A DNA stretch of 64,000 bases from Arthrobacter sp. CDRTa11 (GTDB lineage Bacteria; Actinomycetota; Actinomycetes; Actinomycetales; Micrococcaceae), in the NCBI RefSeq assembly GCF_026427775.1, contig NZ_CP044532.1, positions 2,666,001 to 2,730,000 on the forward strand, written 5' to 3'. The stretch's first letter is position 1. Every line of letters starts with the position of its first letter. Shown one piece after another: positions 52,154 to 60,338 of this stretch. The position numbers and the translations under genes were made by a program. A model generated the notes under the pieces. It was not told the origin of the DNA, did not search any database, and saw only the letters and a program-made list of their open reading frames with translations.

Positions 52154-53292
52154 CCACCACCGAAACCTCCAGCACCGCCGCAGGCGAGGCGAACGCAAGC
52201 TCCTCTGGAGACACGAACATTGCAGGTACGGACACGGCCGGGATGAAACCGGCCGCTACGAAGCCGAGCGACATGAATCCGGGTGCCTGGGGGAAGGCGC
52301 TCTCCTTCCGGAACATCAGCGCCATCTATATCTTCATCTCGATCTTTGTGATCTTCTCGCTGGTGACGCCGCAGACCTTTCTCCAGGCGGGTGTGTGGCG
52401 CACCTTGCTCGACGCGCAGGCGATTACCGTTATCGCGGCCATCGCCGTCCTGATCCCGCTGGTGACCGGCGCCTTCAACCTCGCCATTGGCGCGGAAATC
52501 GGGTTCGCCGGAATCCTTATTGCCACCCTGCAGGTGAAGGCAGGCATCCCGTTTGCAGTCGCGATCCCCCTGGCCCTGCTTGTGGGCGCGCTGGTGGGCC
52601 TCGTCTCAGGCCTCCTCATCACCAAGGGCAAAATCGACTCATTCATCGCAACCCTGGGCCTGAGCTCGGTTCTGCTCGCCGCCCTTGCGTGGCTCTCGTC
52701 AAGCCAGCAGATTACTGGTCTCCAGGATGGTTTCCGGCTCGTGGCGACAGGGAAATTCCTGGGGGTAACGAACTCCGCGTACATCATGATCGTCCTGGCG
52801 TTCGTCGTCTGGTACGTTCTGGAGCGGACGCCGGTGGGCCGCCGCATGTATGCAGCGGGCTACAACCCGGACGGGGCAAGGCTCGCGGGGGTGAATGTCG
52901 CACGGATCCAGATCTGCGCGCTGATGGCCGGCGGTGCCATCGCAGCCGTTGCCGGGGTGCTGCTCACGTCCAGGATCAATACCGGCGACCCCACGGTGGG
53001 CCCCAGCCTGCTGCTGCCGGCATTGACTGCCGTATTCCTCGGTTCAACGCAGTTCAGCGGCGGCCGCCTTAACGTCTGGGGCACCCTGATCTCGGTCTAC
53101 GTGCTCGCCACCGGAATCAAGGGCCTTCAGCTCATCGGTGCCGCACCCTGGATCAACGATCTTTTCAACGGCGTTGCGCTGCTCGCCGCCGTCGGACTCT
53201 CCCAATGGGAGGCGACGTCCAAGCGGACATCAGCCATCCGGCGCATCCTGCCCTTCGGCAAGGGCAAGAAGGAGAAGGCGGACGCCCACTAG
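52150..53292 (+). CDS. CUT2-type ABC transporter permease
   Basis: The 380-residue protein has a Thr/Ser/Ala-rich cytoplasmic leader of about 50 residues and then about nine or ten membrane segments. RbsC/BPD_transp_2 features are VLIPLVTGAFNLAIGAEIG, GLLITKGKIDSFIATLGL, RRMYAAGYNPDGARLAGVN and VFLGSTQFSGGRLNVWGTLI. It forms the channel with the preceding ATPase, whose gene it overlaps by 4 bases. Confidence 0.9.
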   Translation: MTTTETSSTAAGEANASSSGDTNIAGTDTAGMKPAATKPSDMNPGAWGKALSFRNISAIYIFISIFVIFSLVTPQTFLQAGVWRTLLDAQAITVIAAIAVLIPLVTGAFNLAIGAEIGFAGILIATLQVKAGIPFAVAIPLALLVGALVGLVSGLLITKGKIDSFIATLGLSSVLLAALAWLSSSQQITGLQDGFRLVATGKFLGVTNSAYIMIVLAFVVWYVLERTPVGRRMYAAGYNPDGARLAGVNVARIQICALMAGGAIAAVAGVLLTSRINTGDPTVGPSLLLPALTAVFLGSTQFSGGRLNVWGTLISVYVLATGIKGLQLIGAAPWINDLFNGVALLAAVGLSQWEATSKRTSAIRRILPFGKGKKEKADAH

Positions 53293-53421
53293 CCCCTGGA
53301 ACCGCGGTGAACATTCCAACAGCTCGAACTTTTCAGAGTCGCAGTTCAGATCACGGCTTCCACCTTGCGGCGCTGCCGCGAGGTGCCAGCCATCCAACAG
53401 CCAGCGAACGGAAATATTCTT

Positions 53422-53856
53422 ATGAACCAGTCCACCCTGACAAACACTGCCCTGACCATCCTGCGCGTCGCCGTCGGATTTATTTTCGCCGCCCACGGCC
53501 TGCAGAAATTCATCGAGTTCACCATTCCCGGTACGCAGGCCGCTTTTGCCCAGATGGGTGTTCCTGCAGCCCAGATCGTGGCTCCCGTTGTGGCCACTCT
53601 TGAGTTGCTGGGAGGGATCGCCCTGATTGCCGGCGTCCTGGCACGGGTTTTCGCCGCGCTCCTGGTCCTGGACATGCTTGGCGCCCTGGTGGTGGTGCAC
53701 GCTCCGGCTGGCATCTTCGTGGAGAAAGGCGGCTTCGAATTCGTTCTGGCCCTCGCCGCCGCGGCCCTGGCAATTGTCCTGACCGGCGCTGGGCGCTTCT
53801 CTGCGGATGCCACACTCTTTGGCGGGAGAGGCTCGAAGCTGAGCGTCCTGGCCTGA
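53422..53856 (+). CDS. DoxX-family membrane protein
   Basis: The 144-residue protein has four membrane segments and the DoxX pattern LRVAVGFIFAAHGLQKFIEF, LELLGGIALIAGV and FVLALAAAALAIVLTGAGRFSAD. The family includes quinone- or thiosulfate-linked oxidoreductase partners; the role here is unknown. It follows the ABC permease by 130 bases and may belong to the same unit. Confidence 0.85.
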   Translation: MNQSTLTNTALTILRVAVGFIFAAHGLQKFIEFTIPGTQAAFAQMGVPAAQIVAPVVATLELLGGIALIAGVLARVFAALLVLDMLGALVVVHAPAGIFVEKGGFEFVLALAAAALAIVLTGAGRFSADATLFGGRGSKLSVLA

Positions 53857-53969
53857 ACCCTCGATTTACCCACGGGGCCTTGAATGCCTGATCGCTCCGG
53901 ACTTAGCATGACCGGCACGGGGCGCCGGGCACACAGCGGACTGACGCCGTTTAGATCGAGGAGGCGGCT

Positions 53970-54605
53970 ATGGGCGAGACAACTTCTGAAGGGTCTTCAG
54001 CGGACCTGATGGTGGACCTGATCATCTCCCTGGACGGGTATGCCTCAGCTGAGGGATGGCCCGGCTGGTGGGGTCTGGAGGGCCCGGAGTACCTGGCGTG
54101 GCTCGGGGAGGAGGGGGAGAAGGGCTACACCTTCCTGCTCGGTGCCAACACATACCGGGTGATGTCCAGTATGTCGGAGGAGGCCGCGGCGGAGGACTCC
54201 GAGTTTTCTGAGGAGGAGGGGGCCAGCCTGACAGGCCTTGCAGCCGTGCCGAAGGTTGTCTTCTCCTCCACCCTGCCGGCGCCGCTCACGTGGCCGAACT
54301 CCATCCTTGTCACCGGGGACGCGGTCCAGGCTGTGCGGGAGCTGAAACGAACAGCTGCCGGCCCCCTGAGCACCCTGGGCAGCCTGAGCCTCTGCCGTTC
54401 ACTCCTGACTGCCGGCCTCGTGGACAGGTTCCGGTTGGTTGTTTTCCCCGTGATTACAGGCCGTACCGGGCGGGAGCGGATCTACGACGGGTATCCGGAC
54501 GTTGCCCTGGAGATGGTGGAGAGCCGGACCTTTGATGGCCGGCTCCAGCTGCTGGAGTACGTGCCCACCGTGCTCAGCGGTCCGCCGGGCAGCGGTCCGA
54601 CATAA
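53970..54605 (+). CDS. RibD C-terminal/dihydrofolate-reductase-like protein
   Basis: The 211-residue protein has the RibD_C fold pattern: LMVDLIISLDGYAS near the start, FLLGANTYRVM, KVVFSSTLPAP, GPLSTLGSLSLCRSLLTAGLVDRFRLVVFPVITGRTGRERIY. Members reduce pteridine- or deazaflavin-like substrates with NADPH, but most have no known role. GAGGAGG precedes the ATG. Confidence 0.82.
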   Translation: MGETTSEGSSADLMVDLIISLDGYASAEGWPGWWGLEGPEYLAWLGEEGEKGYTFLLGANTYRVMSSMSEEAAAEDSEFSEEEGASLTGLAAVPKVVFSSTLPAPLTWPNSILVTGDAVQAVRELKRTAAGPLSTLGSLSLCRSLLTAGLVDRFRLVVFPVITGRTGRERIYDGYPDVALEMVESRTFDGRLQLLEYVPTVLSGPPGSGPT

Positions 54606-54653
54606 GACGGGTCCGGGTAAGTCAGGTCTCGGTATGTCAGGTCCGGGGAGACC

Positions 54654-55298
54654 TTATTGGACAGACAGGTGCCTGTGGAATGCCGCCCGGATCTCCGGGA
54701 ACGTGCCTGTCGCGATCAGCTCTGCCATAACGGTGTGGTTGCTCACGCTGCTCAGGGCTGGATACGCCTGGTCCAGATTGGTCATGCACATCAGGGATTC
54801 AGTGGCCAGTGTGGTGTAGGCGCGGAGCAAACGTGATTTTCCGGACTCTGCCACCAGGGTGGTGTGAAACTCAAGGTCCAGCCTGAACACCTGGGCCCAG
54901 TCATCGGCCTCGGCAGCTTCTGCGAGCTTCACGGCAATTTCAAGGAGCTTCCGGGACGTCTGCCTTCTCTGCAGGGCCGGCTGGGCAGCGATGATTTCGG
55001 CGGCGCCAAGTTCAAGGATCTCCCGTACTCGGTAGATCTCGTCGACGTCGTCCTTTGTCAGTTGAACCACGAACACGCCGCGGTTCGGCCTGCTGACCAG
55101 CAATCCCTCCTGGCTCAGGCGCTGCAGGGCTTCCCGGAGCGGACCACGCGACAGATTGAGCTGGCCTGCCACGAGAACTTCATTGATCTGCTGGCCCGGG
55201 GCGAAGTGCCCGTCAATCATCCGCTCACGCAACTGCTCCGCAATTTTAACGGGTGTTGACTGGCGGGTCATGGCACTCAAGGCAGCTCCGCTGTTCAT
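54654..55298 (-). CDS. GntR-family (FCD) transcriptional regulator
   Basis: The 214-residue protein has an N-terminal winged helix, IAEQLRERMIDGHFAPGQQINEVLVAGQLNLSRGPLREALQRLSQEGLL. A C-terminal FCD ligand domain follows, with IYRVREILELGAAEIIA and DLEFHTTLVAESG. Such regulators usually bind organic acids. A palindrome with three half-sites lies 46-68 bases upstream of the start, suggesting autoregulation. The target genes are not obvious from the neighbours. Confidence 0.87.
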   Translation of the reverse strand: MNSGAALSAMTRQSTPVKIAEQLRERMIDGHFAPGQQINEVLVAGQLNLSRGPLREALQRLSQEGLLVSRPNRGVFVVQLTKDDVDEIYRVREILELGAAEIIAAQPALQRRQTSRKLLEIAVKLAEAAEADDWAQVFRLDLEFHTTLVAESGKSRLLRAYTTLATESLMCMTNLDQAYPALSSVSNHTVMAELIATGTFPEIRAAFHRHLSVQ

Positions 55299-55343
55299 AT
55301 CTCCACACGTCCTTCCCGAAGCTCGATGCGATTCAGCCTAGCA

Positions 55344-55366
55344 CAACTGTAAACAGTTGACAGTTG
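55344..55366. promoter_or_regulatory. Putative GntR operator (three ACAGTTG half-sites)
   Basis: CAACTGT-AA-ACAGTTG is a perfect palindrome, followed at once by a third half-site ACAGTTG as a direct repeat. It lies just upstream of the GntR gene. Confidence 0.65.
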
Positions 55367-55415
55367 ACTTTGAGAGCTTCAAGGTCCCTGAGGAAAATGT
55401 ATGACTAGCTGAGTC

Positions 55416-56012
55416 TTAGCGGATCGAGCGGTAATGGACGTGCGTCACCAGGCGTGTTCCGCTGACGTATGTGGGCTCCACGTTGAAGTTTTGGACGCCG
55501 TCGAGCAGCCGCTCACCGGCTCCGAGCAGGATGGGTGCGATGTGCAGCCGCAACTCGTCGATCAGCCCTGCCGAAAGGAACTGGCGGACAGTTTCAGCGC
55601 CCCCGGCTACGGCAACGTCCTTGCCTGCTGCTGCTTCCCGTGCCTGGTCCAGTGCCGATCCGATCCCGTCAGCCACGAAATGGAAGGTGGTGCCGCCCTG
55701 CATCTGCAGGGGTGGGCGCGGGTGGTGGGTGAGGACAAATACGGGGGCGTGGTAGGGCGGGTCCTCACCCCACCAGCCGCGCCAGTCCTTAGCCCACGGC
55801 CCCGGTCCGGGCCCGGCGTACATGTTGCGGCCCATGATGTAGGCGCCCGACGAGAGGATCCCGGCAATCTCCGCCGCATTGGCGTCGGGCTCTTCGAACA
55901 TCCACCGGTGCAGGTCCTCGCCGCCTTCGCCCAGCGGATTCTCCGGGCTCTGGTTCGGCCCGGCGAGGTATCCATCGAGGGAAATGGTGAGATCGCAGGT
56001 GACGCTGTCCAT
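55416..56012 (-). CDS. Dihydrofolate-reductase-family (RibD_C) protein
   Basis: The 198-residue protein has CDLTISLDGYLAGPNQS at the start, SSGAYIMGRNMYAG, PVFVLTHHPRPPLQMQGGTTFHFV, DVAVAGGAETVRQFLSAGLIDELRLHIAPILLGAGERL. This is the common actinobacterial DHFR-like reductase pattern. It is only distantly related to the protein at 53970. The substrate is unknown. Confidence 0.88.
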   Translation of the reverse strand: MDSVTCDLTISLDGYLAGPNQSPENPLGEGGEDLHRWMFEEPDANAAEIAGILSSGAYIMGRNMYAGPGPGPWAKDWRGWWGEDPPYHAPVFVLTHHPRPPLQMQGGTTFHFVADGIGSALDQAREAAAGKDVAVAGGAETVRQFLSAGLIDELRLHIAPILLGAGERLLDGVQNFNVEPTYVSGTRLVTHVHYRSIR

Positions 56013-56118
56013 GATGTCCTACCGGTGGCTTGTTTTTGCGGGCACTGGGTTGGGTACCGCCAACCCTAACGGCATTCCGGTGGTGCTGGAAGCGCCGTTC
56101 CCCTGAACTTTTGCGATG

Positions 56119-56541
56119 CTACTCCGCAGACGGCCGCTTTCGTTGCCGCTTCGTCGCCGCCCGCTGTTCCTTCGCAGCCAGACGACGGCGGTTCGAGCCC
56201 CGGGTTGGTTTGGTCGCCCGGCGAGGAGCCGCCGGAGGTGCAAGACCTTCCGTCACAATGTCCAGGAGCTTGCTCAGGGCGATCTCTCGGTTTCGCAGCT
56301 GGGAGCGCTGCTCCGAGGCGGTCACGGTGATGATGCCGTCCACGAGGCGTTGCCCGAGACGTGTGAGCAGCATCAGGCGTTGGCCCTCGGTAAGCGCCGC
56401 AGAGTCGCCGATATTCCACAGCAGCTCTACGCGGCTGTCCGTTGTGTTGACATGTTGACCGCCTGGCCCGGACGAACGCGAAAACCGCCAGCCGAGTTCC
56501 GAGGCGGGAATGGTCAGCGCGGGTGACACCTCCAGATCCAT
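56119..56541 (-). CDS. arfB: Peptidyl-tRNA hydrolase ArfB (ribosome rescue)
   Basis: The 140-residue release-factor-like protein has the GGQ motif in FSRSSGPGGQHVNTTDSRVEL. It ends in a basic tail (RRLAAKEQRAATKRQRKRP) that in ArfB enters the empty mRNA channel of stalled ribosomes. The ATG at 56541 gives MDLEVSPALTIPASEL; an ATG six codons earlier has no better ribosome site. Confidence 0.9.
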   Translation of the reverse strand: MDLEVSPALTIPASELGWRFSRSSGPGGQHVNTTDSRVELLWNIGDSAALTEGQRLMLLTRLGQRLVDGIITVTASEQRSQLRNREIALSKLLDIVTEGLAPPAAPRRATKPTRGSNRRRLAAKEQRAATKRQRKRPSAE

Positions 56542-56575
56542 GCCATCAGCCTTGCACAAGATGCGCTGTTGGCCT

Positions 56576-57331
56576 CTAAATCCAGGCGGGGGCGGCCGGC
56601 GTACCTTCCGTTGTTCCTGGGCCCGAGGCCGTTACTCCCGTGCTGCCGCGGCCCGCGGCCCATTCGACGACGGCGGCCAGGGGTCCCGTGATGACCGTCT
56701 GGTCAGTAGCACTCGTGTCGCCGAACGTCAGGTCCGTATCCGTACCTGTCACTTTGATAAGCAGCCCGGTATCGGTGCCGCGGGTGGCCCAGGCGCCGGT
56801 GATGTCCTTAAGGAGCCTGGTGAGGACGGGTACCGGGATGTCGGCGAATGTGGCGCCGTTGTCCAGGTCGACGGCGTGGATCCAGACTTCACGGGTACGC
56901 ATCCAAACCGTTTCCTCTGCCGGAACAATGCGGCCCTGGGCGGTTTTGACCTTATGGTGCCAGGCGTCGGCCGGGAGGTCGCGCCACTCAACATTCAGGT
57001 GCACGGCGGAGTGGTCAAAGAGGTTCCGCAGCGCGATCGGGGACAGGGTGGCACCAAACGCGATTTCTTGGTTGCGGGCTTCCGGGGAGGCATACATGGG
57101 CGTTTCGATTCCCGTCGCCGCCCATTCGATGAGCCGGGCCAGGGCGCGCGCGTTGTAGCCAATGTGCGCGGTGACGTGGCGGCGCGTCCAGCCCGGCAGC
57201 AATGAGGGCCCGTCAAGGTCCGCGTCGGAGAGCTCGTTGAGTTTCCGGGCGAAGAACGCGGTCCCGCGGCGCGCCTGCAGGAGCCCCTCCAGCAGTACCG
57301 GGTCCGTGGTTTGGTCGGTGCGGGCTACCAT
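56576..57331 (-). CDS. Mycothiol-dependent maleylpyruvate isomerase
   Basis: The 251-residue DinB-like protein has the zinc ligands of the mycothiol-dependent family: the histidine in RRHVTAHIGYN, and glutamate and histidine in REVWIHAVDL. It turns maleylpyruvate into fumarylpyruvate in the gentisate pathway. It is the last gene of the gentisate operon and overlaps the hydrolase stop by one base (TGATG). Confidence 0.9.
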   Translation of the reverse strand: MVARTDQTTDPVLLEGLLQARRGTAFFARKLNELSDADLDGPSLLPGWTRRHVTAHIGYNARALARLIEWAATGIETPMYASPEARNQEIAFGATLSPIALRNLFDHSAVHLNVEWRDLPADAWHHKVKTAQGRIVPAEETVWMRTREVWIHAVDLDNGATFADIPVPVLTRLLKDITGAWATRGTDTGLLIKVTGTDTDLTFGDTSATDQTVITGPLAAVVEWAAGRGSTGVTASGPGTTEGTPAAPAWI

Positions 57332-58170
57332 CAGGCTTCCTTGACCACGCGGTTTTTCAGTTGGCCCAGTCCTTCGATGGTGGTGACCAGGAGTTGGCCT
57401 TCCTGCAGGTACCGCTTGGGGTCCTGGGCGTGGCCGACGCCGCCGGGGGTGCCGGTGGCGATGACGTCGCCGGGGTTCAGCGTGATGATGGTCGAGATGT
57501 AGGAGACCAGGTATTCCGGGGTGAAGACGAGGTCGCCGGTGGGGGTGCTCTGCTGGATGTCCCCGTCGACGGCGGAGGTCATCAGCGGGCCGGCGGTGAA
57601 TTCGTCTTTGGTGACCAGGGCGGGGCCGAACGGGGTGGACTTTTCCCAGGTTTTACCCTGGAGCCATTGGATGGTGCGGAACTGGTAGTCGCGCATGGAG
57701 ACGTCGTTCAGGACTGCGTAACCGGCGATGTGGTTGCCGGCTTCGGCCTCCGGGATGCGGCGCCCGGTCTTGCCGATCACGACGGCGAGTTCGGCTTCCC
57801 AGTCCACCGCGTCGGATTCCTGCGGCAGGGCCAGGTCATCGTTGGGTCCGATCAGTGATTCTGCGTACTTGGCGAAGAGGGTGGGGTACTCGGGGACTTC
57901 CCGGCCCATTTCCTTGATGTGGTTGCGGTAGTTGTGGCCCACGCAGATGATTTTCCCAGGGGAGGGCACGACGGCGGCGAGGTCGGCGCCGTCGAGCGGG
58001 TGCGTTGCGCCGCTGGCGGCTTTCGCCGTGGTTTCCCAGGTGGGGTCCTGCAGCAGGGCGCCGACGTCGGCGAACCCGTTGATCTCGGTAAGGGTGTCGC
58101 CGTCCTGGCGGACCGCCACAGTGCCTTTGGTTGCAGTGCCGTTGCCGGTGCGGAGGGTGAGGAGTCTCAT
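57331..58170 (-). CDS. Fumarylpyruvate hydrolase (FAH family)
   Basis: The 279-residue protein has a short N-terminal domain and the FAH fold: KIICVGHNYRNHIKEMG, PTLFAKYAESLIGPNDD, VDWEAELAVVIGKTGRRI, VLNDVSMRDYQFRTIQWLQGK, GDVIATGTPGGVGHAQDPKRYL. It would split fumarylpyruvate to fumarate and pyruvate. Its start overlaps the dioxygenase stop by one base (TAATG), so translation is coupled. Confidence 0.92.
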   Translation of the reverse strand: MRLLTLRTGNGTATKGTVAVRQDGDTLTEINGFADVGALLQDPTWETTAKAASGATHPLDGADLAAVVPSPGKIICVGHNYRNHIKEMGREVPEYPTLFAKYAESLIGPNDDLALPQESDAVDWEAELAVVIGKTGRRIPEAEAGNHIAGYAVLNDVSMRDYQFRTIQWLQGKTWEKSTPFGPALVTKDEFTAGPLMTSAVDGDIQQSTPTGDLVFTPEYLVSYISTIITLNPGDVIATGTPGGVGHAQDPKRYLQEGQLLVTTIEGLGQLKNRVVKEA

Positions 58171-59324
58171 TACTTGGTGCGTCCTTCGATGTAGGTGCGG
58201 TTAAAGCTCAGGCGCTCAAATATGGGGGCGTCACTGAAACGGAACAAATCAAACCCGGCGCCGGCCGGCGTCTCTGACTGCGCGTCGGCCTGAAGTGACC
58301 AGGCAGCCCAGGACGGGACCACAAACAGGTCACCCTTGGCCACCTGCCTTGTTTCGCCGTTCAGGGTCACGGAACCGGTGCCTTCGAAGACCTGCCAGAC
58401 GCTGGAGCCAACCTCGCGGACGGTCTCGGTGGTGGCGCCGGCGCGTAGCCGGTGGAACTCGGCCCGGATGGTGGGCATCACGTCCCCGCCGGTGGTCGGG
58501 TTGGTGAAGCGGACGGCGGCGTGGCCCTGGGACACAGTGGCAGGGTGGCCCTCGTCTTCCAGGAGCAGCTGCTCGGCCAGGGCCCTGTCAGTGTGTTCCC
58601 AGCGGTAGGCGGCGATGGGAGAGCTGGTGGTGTCATCCAGGCCGGAAAGCGGGCGCAGGCCGGGGTGGGCCCAAAGCCGCTCCGAGCGGGAGATGTCAGG
58701 AGTGGCCTCGTCGGTGACGCGCTCGGTGCCGAACTCAAAGAACCCGGCGTCGGCGTAGTGCACAAACGGGATATCCAGGCCGTCAATCCACGCCATCGGC
58801 TGGTCCGTGTCGTTATGGTGGCCATGGAAGTTCCAGCCCGGCGTGAGCAGGAAATCGCCGCGGGACATCCGGACCGGATCACCGTTGACCACGGTCCAGA
58901 CGCCTTCGCCCTCCACCACAAAGCGGAAGGCGTTTTGGGAGTGGCGGTGCTCAGGCGCCGTTTCGCGGGCGCCGAGGTACTGGATGGCGGCCCAGAGCGT
59001 GGGCGTGGCATACGGAGTGCCGGCCAGGCCCGGGTTGGCCAGGGCTATGGCGCGGCGTTCCCCACCCCGGCCAACGGGCACCAGGTCACCGGCACGGGCG
59101 GCCAGCGGGTACAGGTCGTTCCACCGCCAGACATGCGGCACAGCCTTCGGGGACGGGACCATGGGCATCAGGTCCGCGATCTCGGTCCACAACGGGATCA
59201 GGTTCTCTTTGTCGAAGTCCCGGTACAGCTGCTCCAGCTGGGCAGCCTCTTCAGGCGTGGGCTCCGGGAGGGAGTGCCCGGCGGCAACTGATTCGTGGGT
59301 CGTGTTCTCGGCGCTGATGGACAC
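58170..59324 (-). CDS. Gentisate 1,2-dioxygenase
   Basis: The 384-residue bicupin has the iron-binding histidines in TAPEHRHSQNAFRFVVEGEGVWTVVNGDP and a second cupin in EVGSSVWQVFEGTGSVTLNGE. The N-terminal LYRDFDKENLIPLWTEIADLMP is typical of gentisate dioxygenases. It opens gentisate to maleylpyruvate. It heads the three-gene operon; an inverted repeat ATTCTG-CTGAC-CAGAAT lies upstream. Confidence 0.93.
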   Translation of the reverse strand: MSISAENTTHESVAAGHSLPEPTPEEAAQLEQLYRDFDKENLIPLWTEIADLMPMVPSPKAVPHVWRWNDLYPLAARAGDLVPVGRGGERRAIALANPGLAGTPYATPTLWAAIQYLGARETAPEHRHSQNAFRFVVEGEGVWTVVNGDPVRMSRGDFLLTPGWNFHGHHNDTDQPMAWIDGLDIPFVHYADAGFFEFGTERVTDEATPDISRSERLWAHPGLRPLSGLDDTTSSPIAAYRWEHTDRALAEQLLLEDEGHPATVSQGHAAVRFTNPTTGGDVMPTIRAEFHRLRAGATTETVREVGSSVWQVFEGTGSVTLNGETRQVAKGDLFVVPSWAAWSLQADAQSETPAGAGFDLFRFSDAPIFERLSFNRTYIEGRTK

Positions 59325-59399
59325 GCAGGCCTCCTGAGGTCAGAAACGGTTCTTGGCGTACTCCGACTCTATGGACGCAGGCCATCTAAACCACAGCAC

Positions 59400-59416
59400 A
59401 TTCTGCTGACCAGAAT
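59400..59416. promoter_or_regulatory. Putative IclR operator before gentisate dioxygenase
   Basis: ATTCTG-CTGAC-CAGAAT is a perfect 6-bp inverted repeat in the 111-bp gap between the dioxygenase start and the iclR stop. The same half-site, in CAGAATTCTA, occurs between iclR and the divergent transporter at 60293-60302. Confidence 0.55.
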
Positions 59417-59435
59417 TTTTGAGCTGACAGGTATT

Positions 59436-60290
59436 TTAGCCGGCGTCGGGCTCGGCCGGGTTCGCCGCGATATCGATCTCCAGTTGCCGGCAGCTCTCAC
59501 GCAGGACCGGTACAAGCCCGGCGTCGAACACCCGGCGAAAACGTGTTGCCGGGGTGGCGACACTCAGCGCCCCCACCACGTGCCCGTGGCGGTTGTGCAG
59601 TGCCATCCCCAGGGCGCATACGCCTTCCTCCGTTCCCTCGAAATTGGCAGCGAAGCCATTGCTGCGGATAGTCTCCAGCTCGCGCAGGAATACCGGATAC
59701 TCCTCATCCGAGATGGTGTCCCCTCCGATTTCGGCGTTATTGCTGCGAAAAAGCTGGCCGATCAGCGGGGTTTCAAGTTCCGCCAGCATGGCTTTGCCGC
59801 CGGAAGTCCTGTTGGCCGGCATGACCGTTCCCTGCCTGTCACCCACACGCAACACGTTGTTTCCCTCCACGGTGGCCAGGAAACGCACTTTGGTGCCCAC
59901 CCTCACCATGAGGTTCACGGTCTCGTTGAGCTGTGCAGAAAGCAGTTCCATGTGGGGCTGGGCGAGGGAGCGCAGCAGCCTGGTCCACCCCAGCCCTGCC
60001 GGTCCGACGCCCATGGCCGGCCCGGGAACGTACCGCCGGTTTTCATCCTGCACGGCAAAACCGCGGTAGACCAGCATCGCCAGGAGCCGGTGGGCCGTGG
60101 AGGGGGCAACCCCCAGTTCCATGGCGGCGTCCTTGAGCCGAAGCGCCCCGCCGTCGCGCAGCAGCTGGAGGAGCTGCAGGGCGTTGTCCACCGCCTCGAT
60201 GGAGTAGGCCGGCCGTTTTTGCACGGGATTCTTCTGAGCTGGCTTGCGGGCCGGCTTGGACGCCCGCTGCCCCGGAGGATTCTTCTGCAC
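59436..60290 (-). CDS. IclR-family regulator of the gentisate genes
   Basis: The 284-residue protein has a Lys/Pro/Gln-rich leader and a helix-turn-helix in AVDNALQLLQLLRDGGALRLKDAAMELGVAPSTAHRLLAMLVYRGF. An IclR effector domain follows, with VGDRQGTVMPANRTSGGKAML. The GTG at 60290 is the start. It lies between the gentisate operon and the divergent transporter/hydroxylase pair and probably controls both. Confidence 0.88.
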   Translation of the reverse strand: MQKNPPGQRASKPARKPAQKNPVQKRPAYSIEAVDNALQLLQLLRDGGALRLKDAAMELGVAPSTAHRLLAMLVYRGFAVQDENRRYVPGPAMGVGPAGLGWTRLLRSLAQPHMELLSAQLNETVNLMVRVGTKVRFLATVEGNNVLRVGDRQGTVMPANRTSGGKAMLAELETPLIGQLFRSNNAEIGGDTISDEEYPVFLRELETIRSNGFAANFEGTEEGVCALGMALHNRHGHVVGALSVATPATRFRRVFDAGLVPVLRESCRQLEIDIAANPAEPDAG

Positions 60291-60292
60291 AT

Positions 60293-60302
60293 CAGAATTC
60301 TA
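60293..60302. promoter_or_regulatory. Putative second IclR site (CAGAATTCTA)
   Basis: Overlapping half-sites CAGAAT and ATTCTA form a compact palindrome between the iclR gene and the divergent MFS gene. It uses the same half-site as the repeat before the gentisate dioxygenase gene. Confidence 0.4.
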
Positions 60303-60338
60303 TGGTGGTCCAACTCCGCTGGCCATGACAGTAGGGGA

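Noticed and set aside
59295..60338. Upstream extension of the AAHS transporter to a 790-residue protein
   Set aside because: The extra part is antisense to the IclR gene; the transporter's normal N-terminus and an ATG with GGGGA are at 60339.
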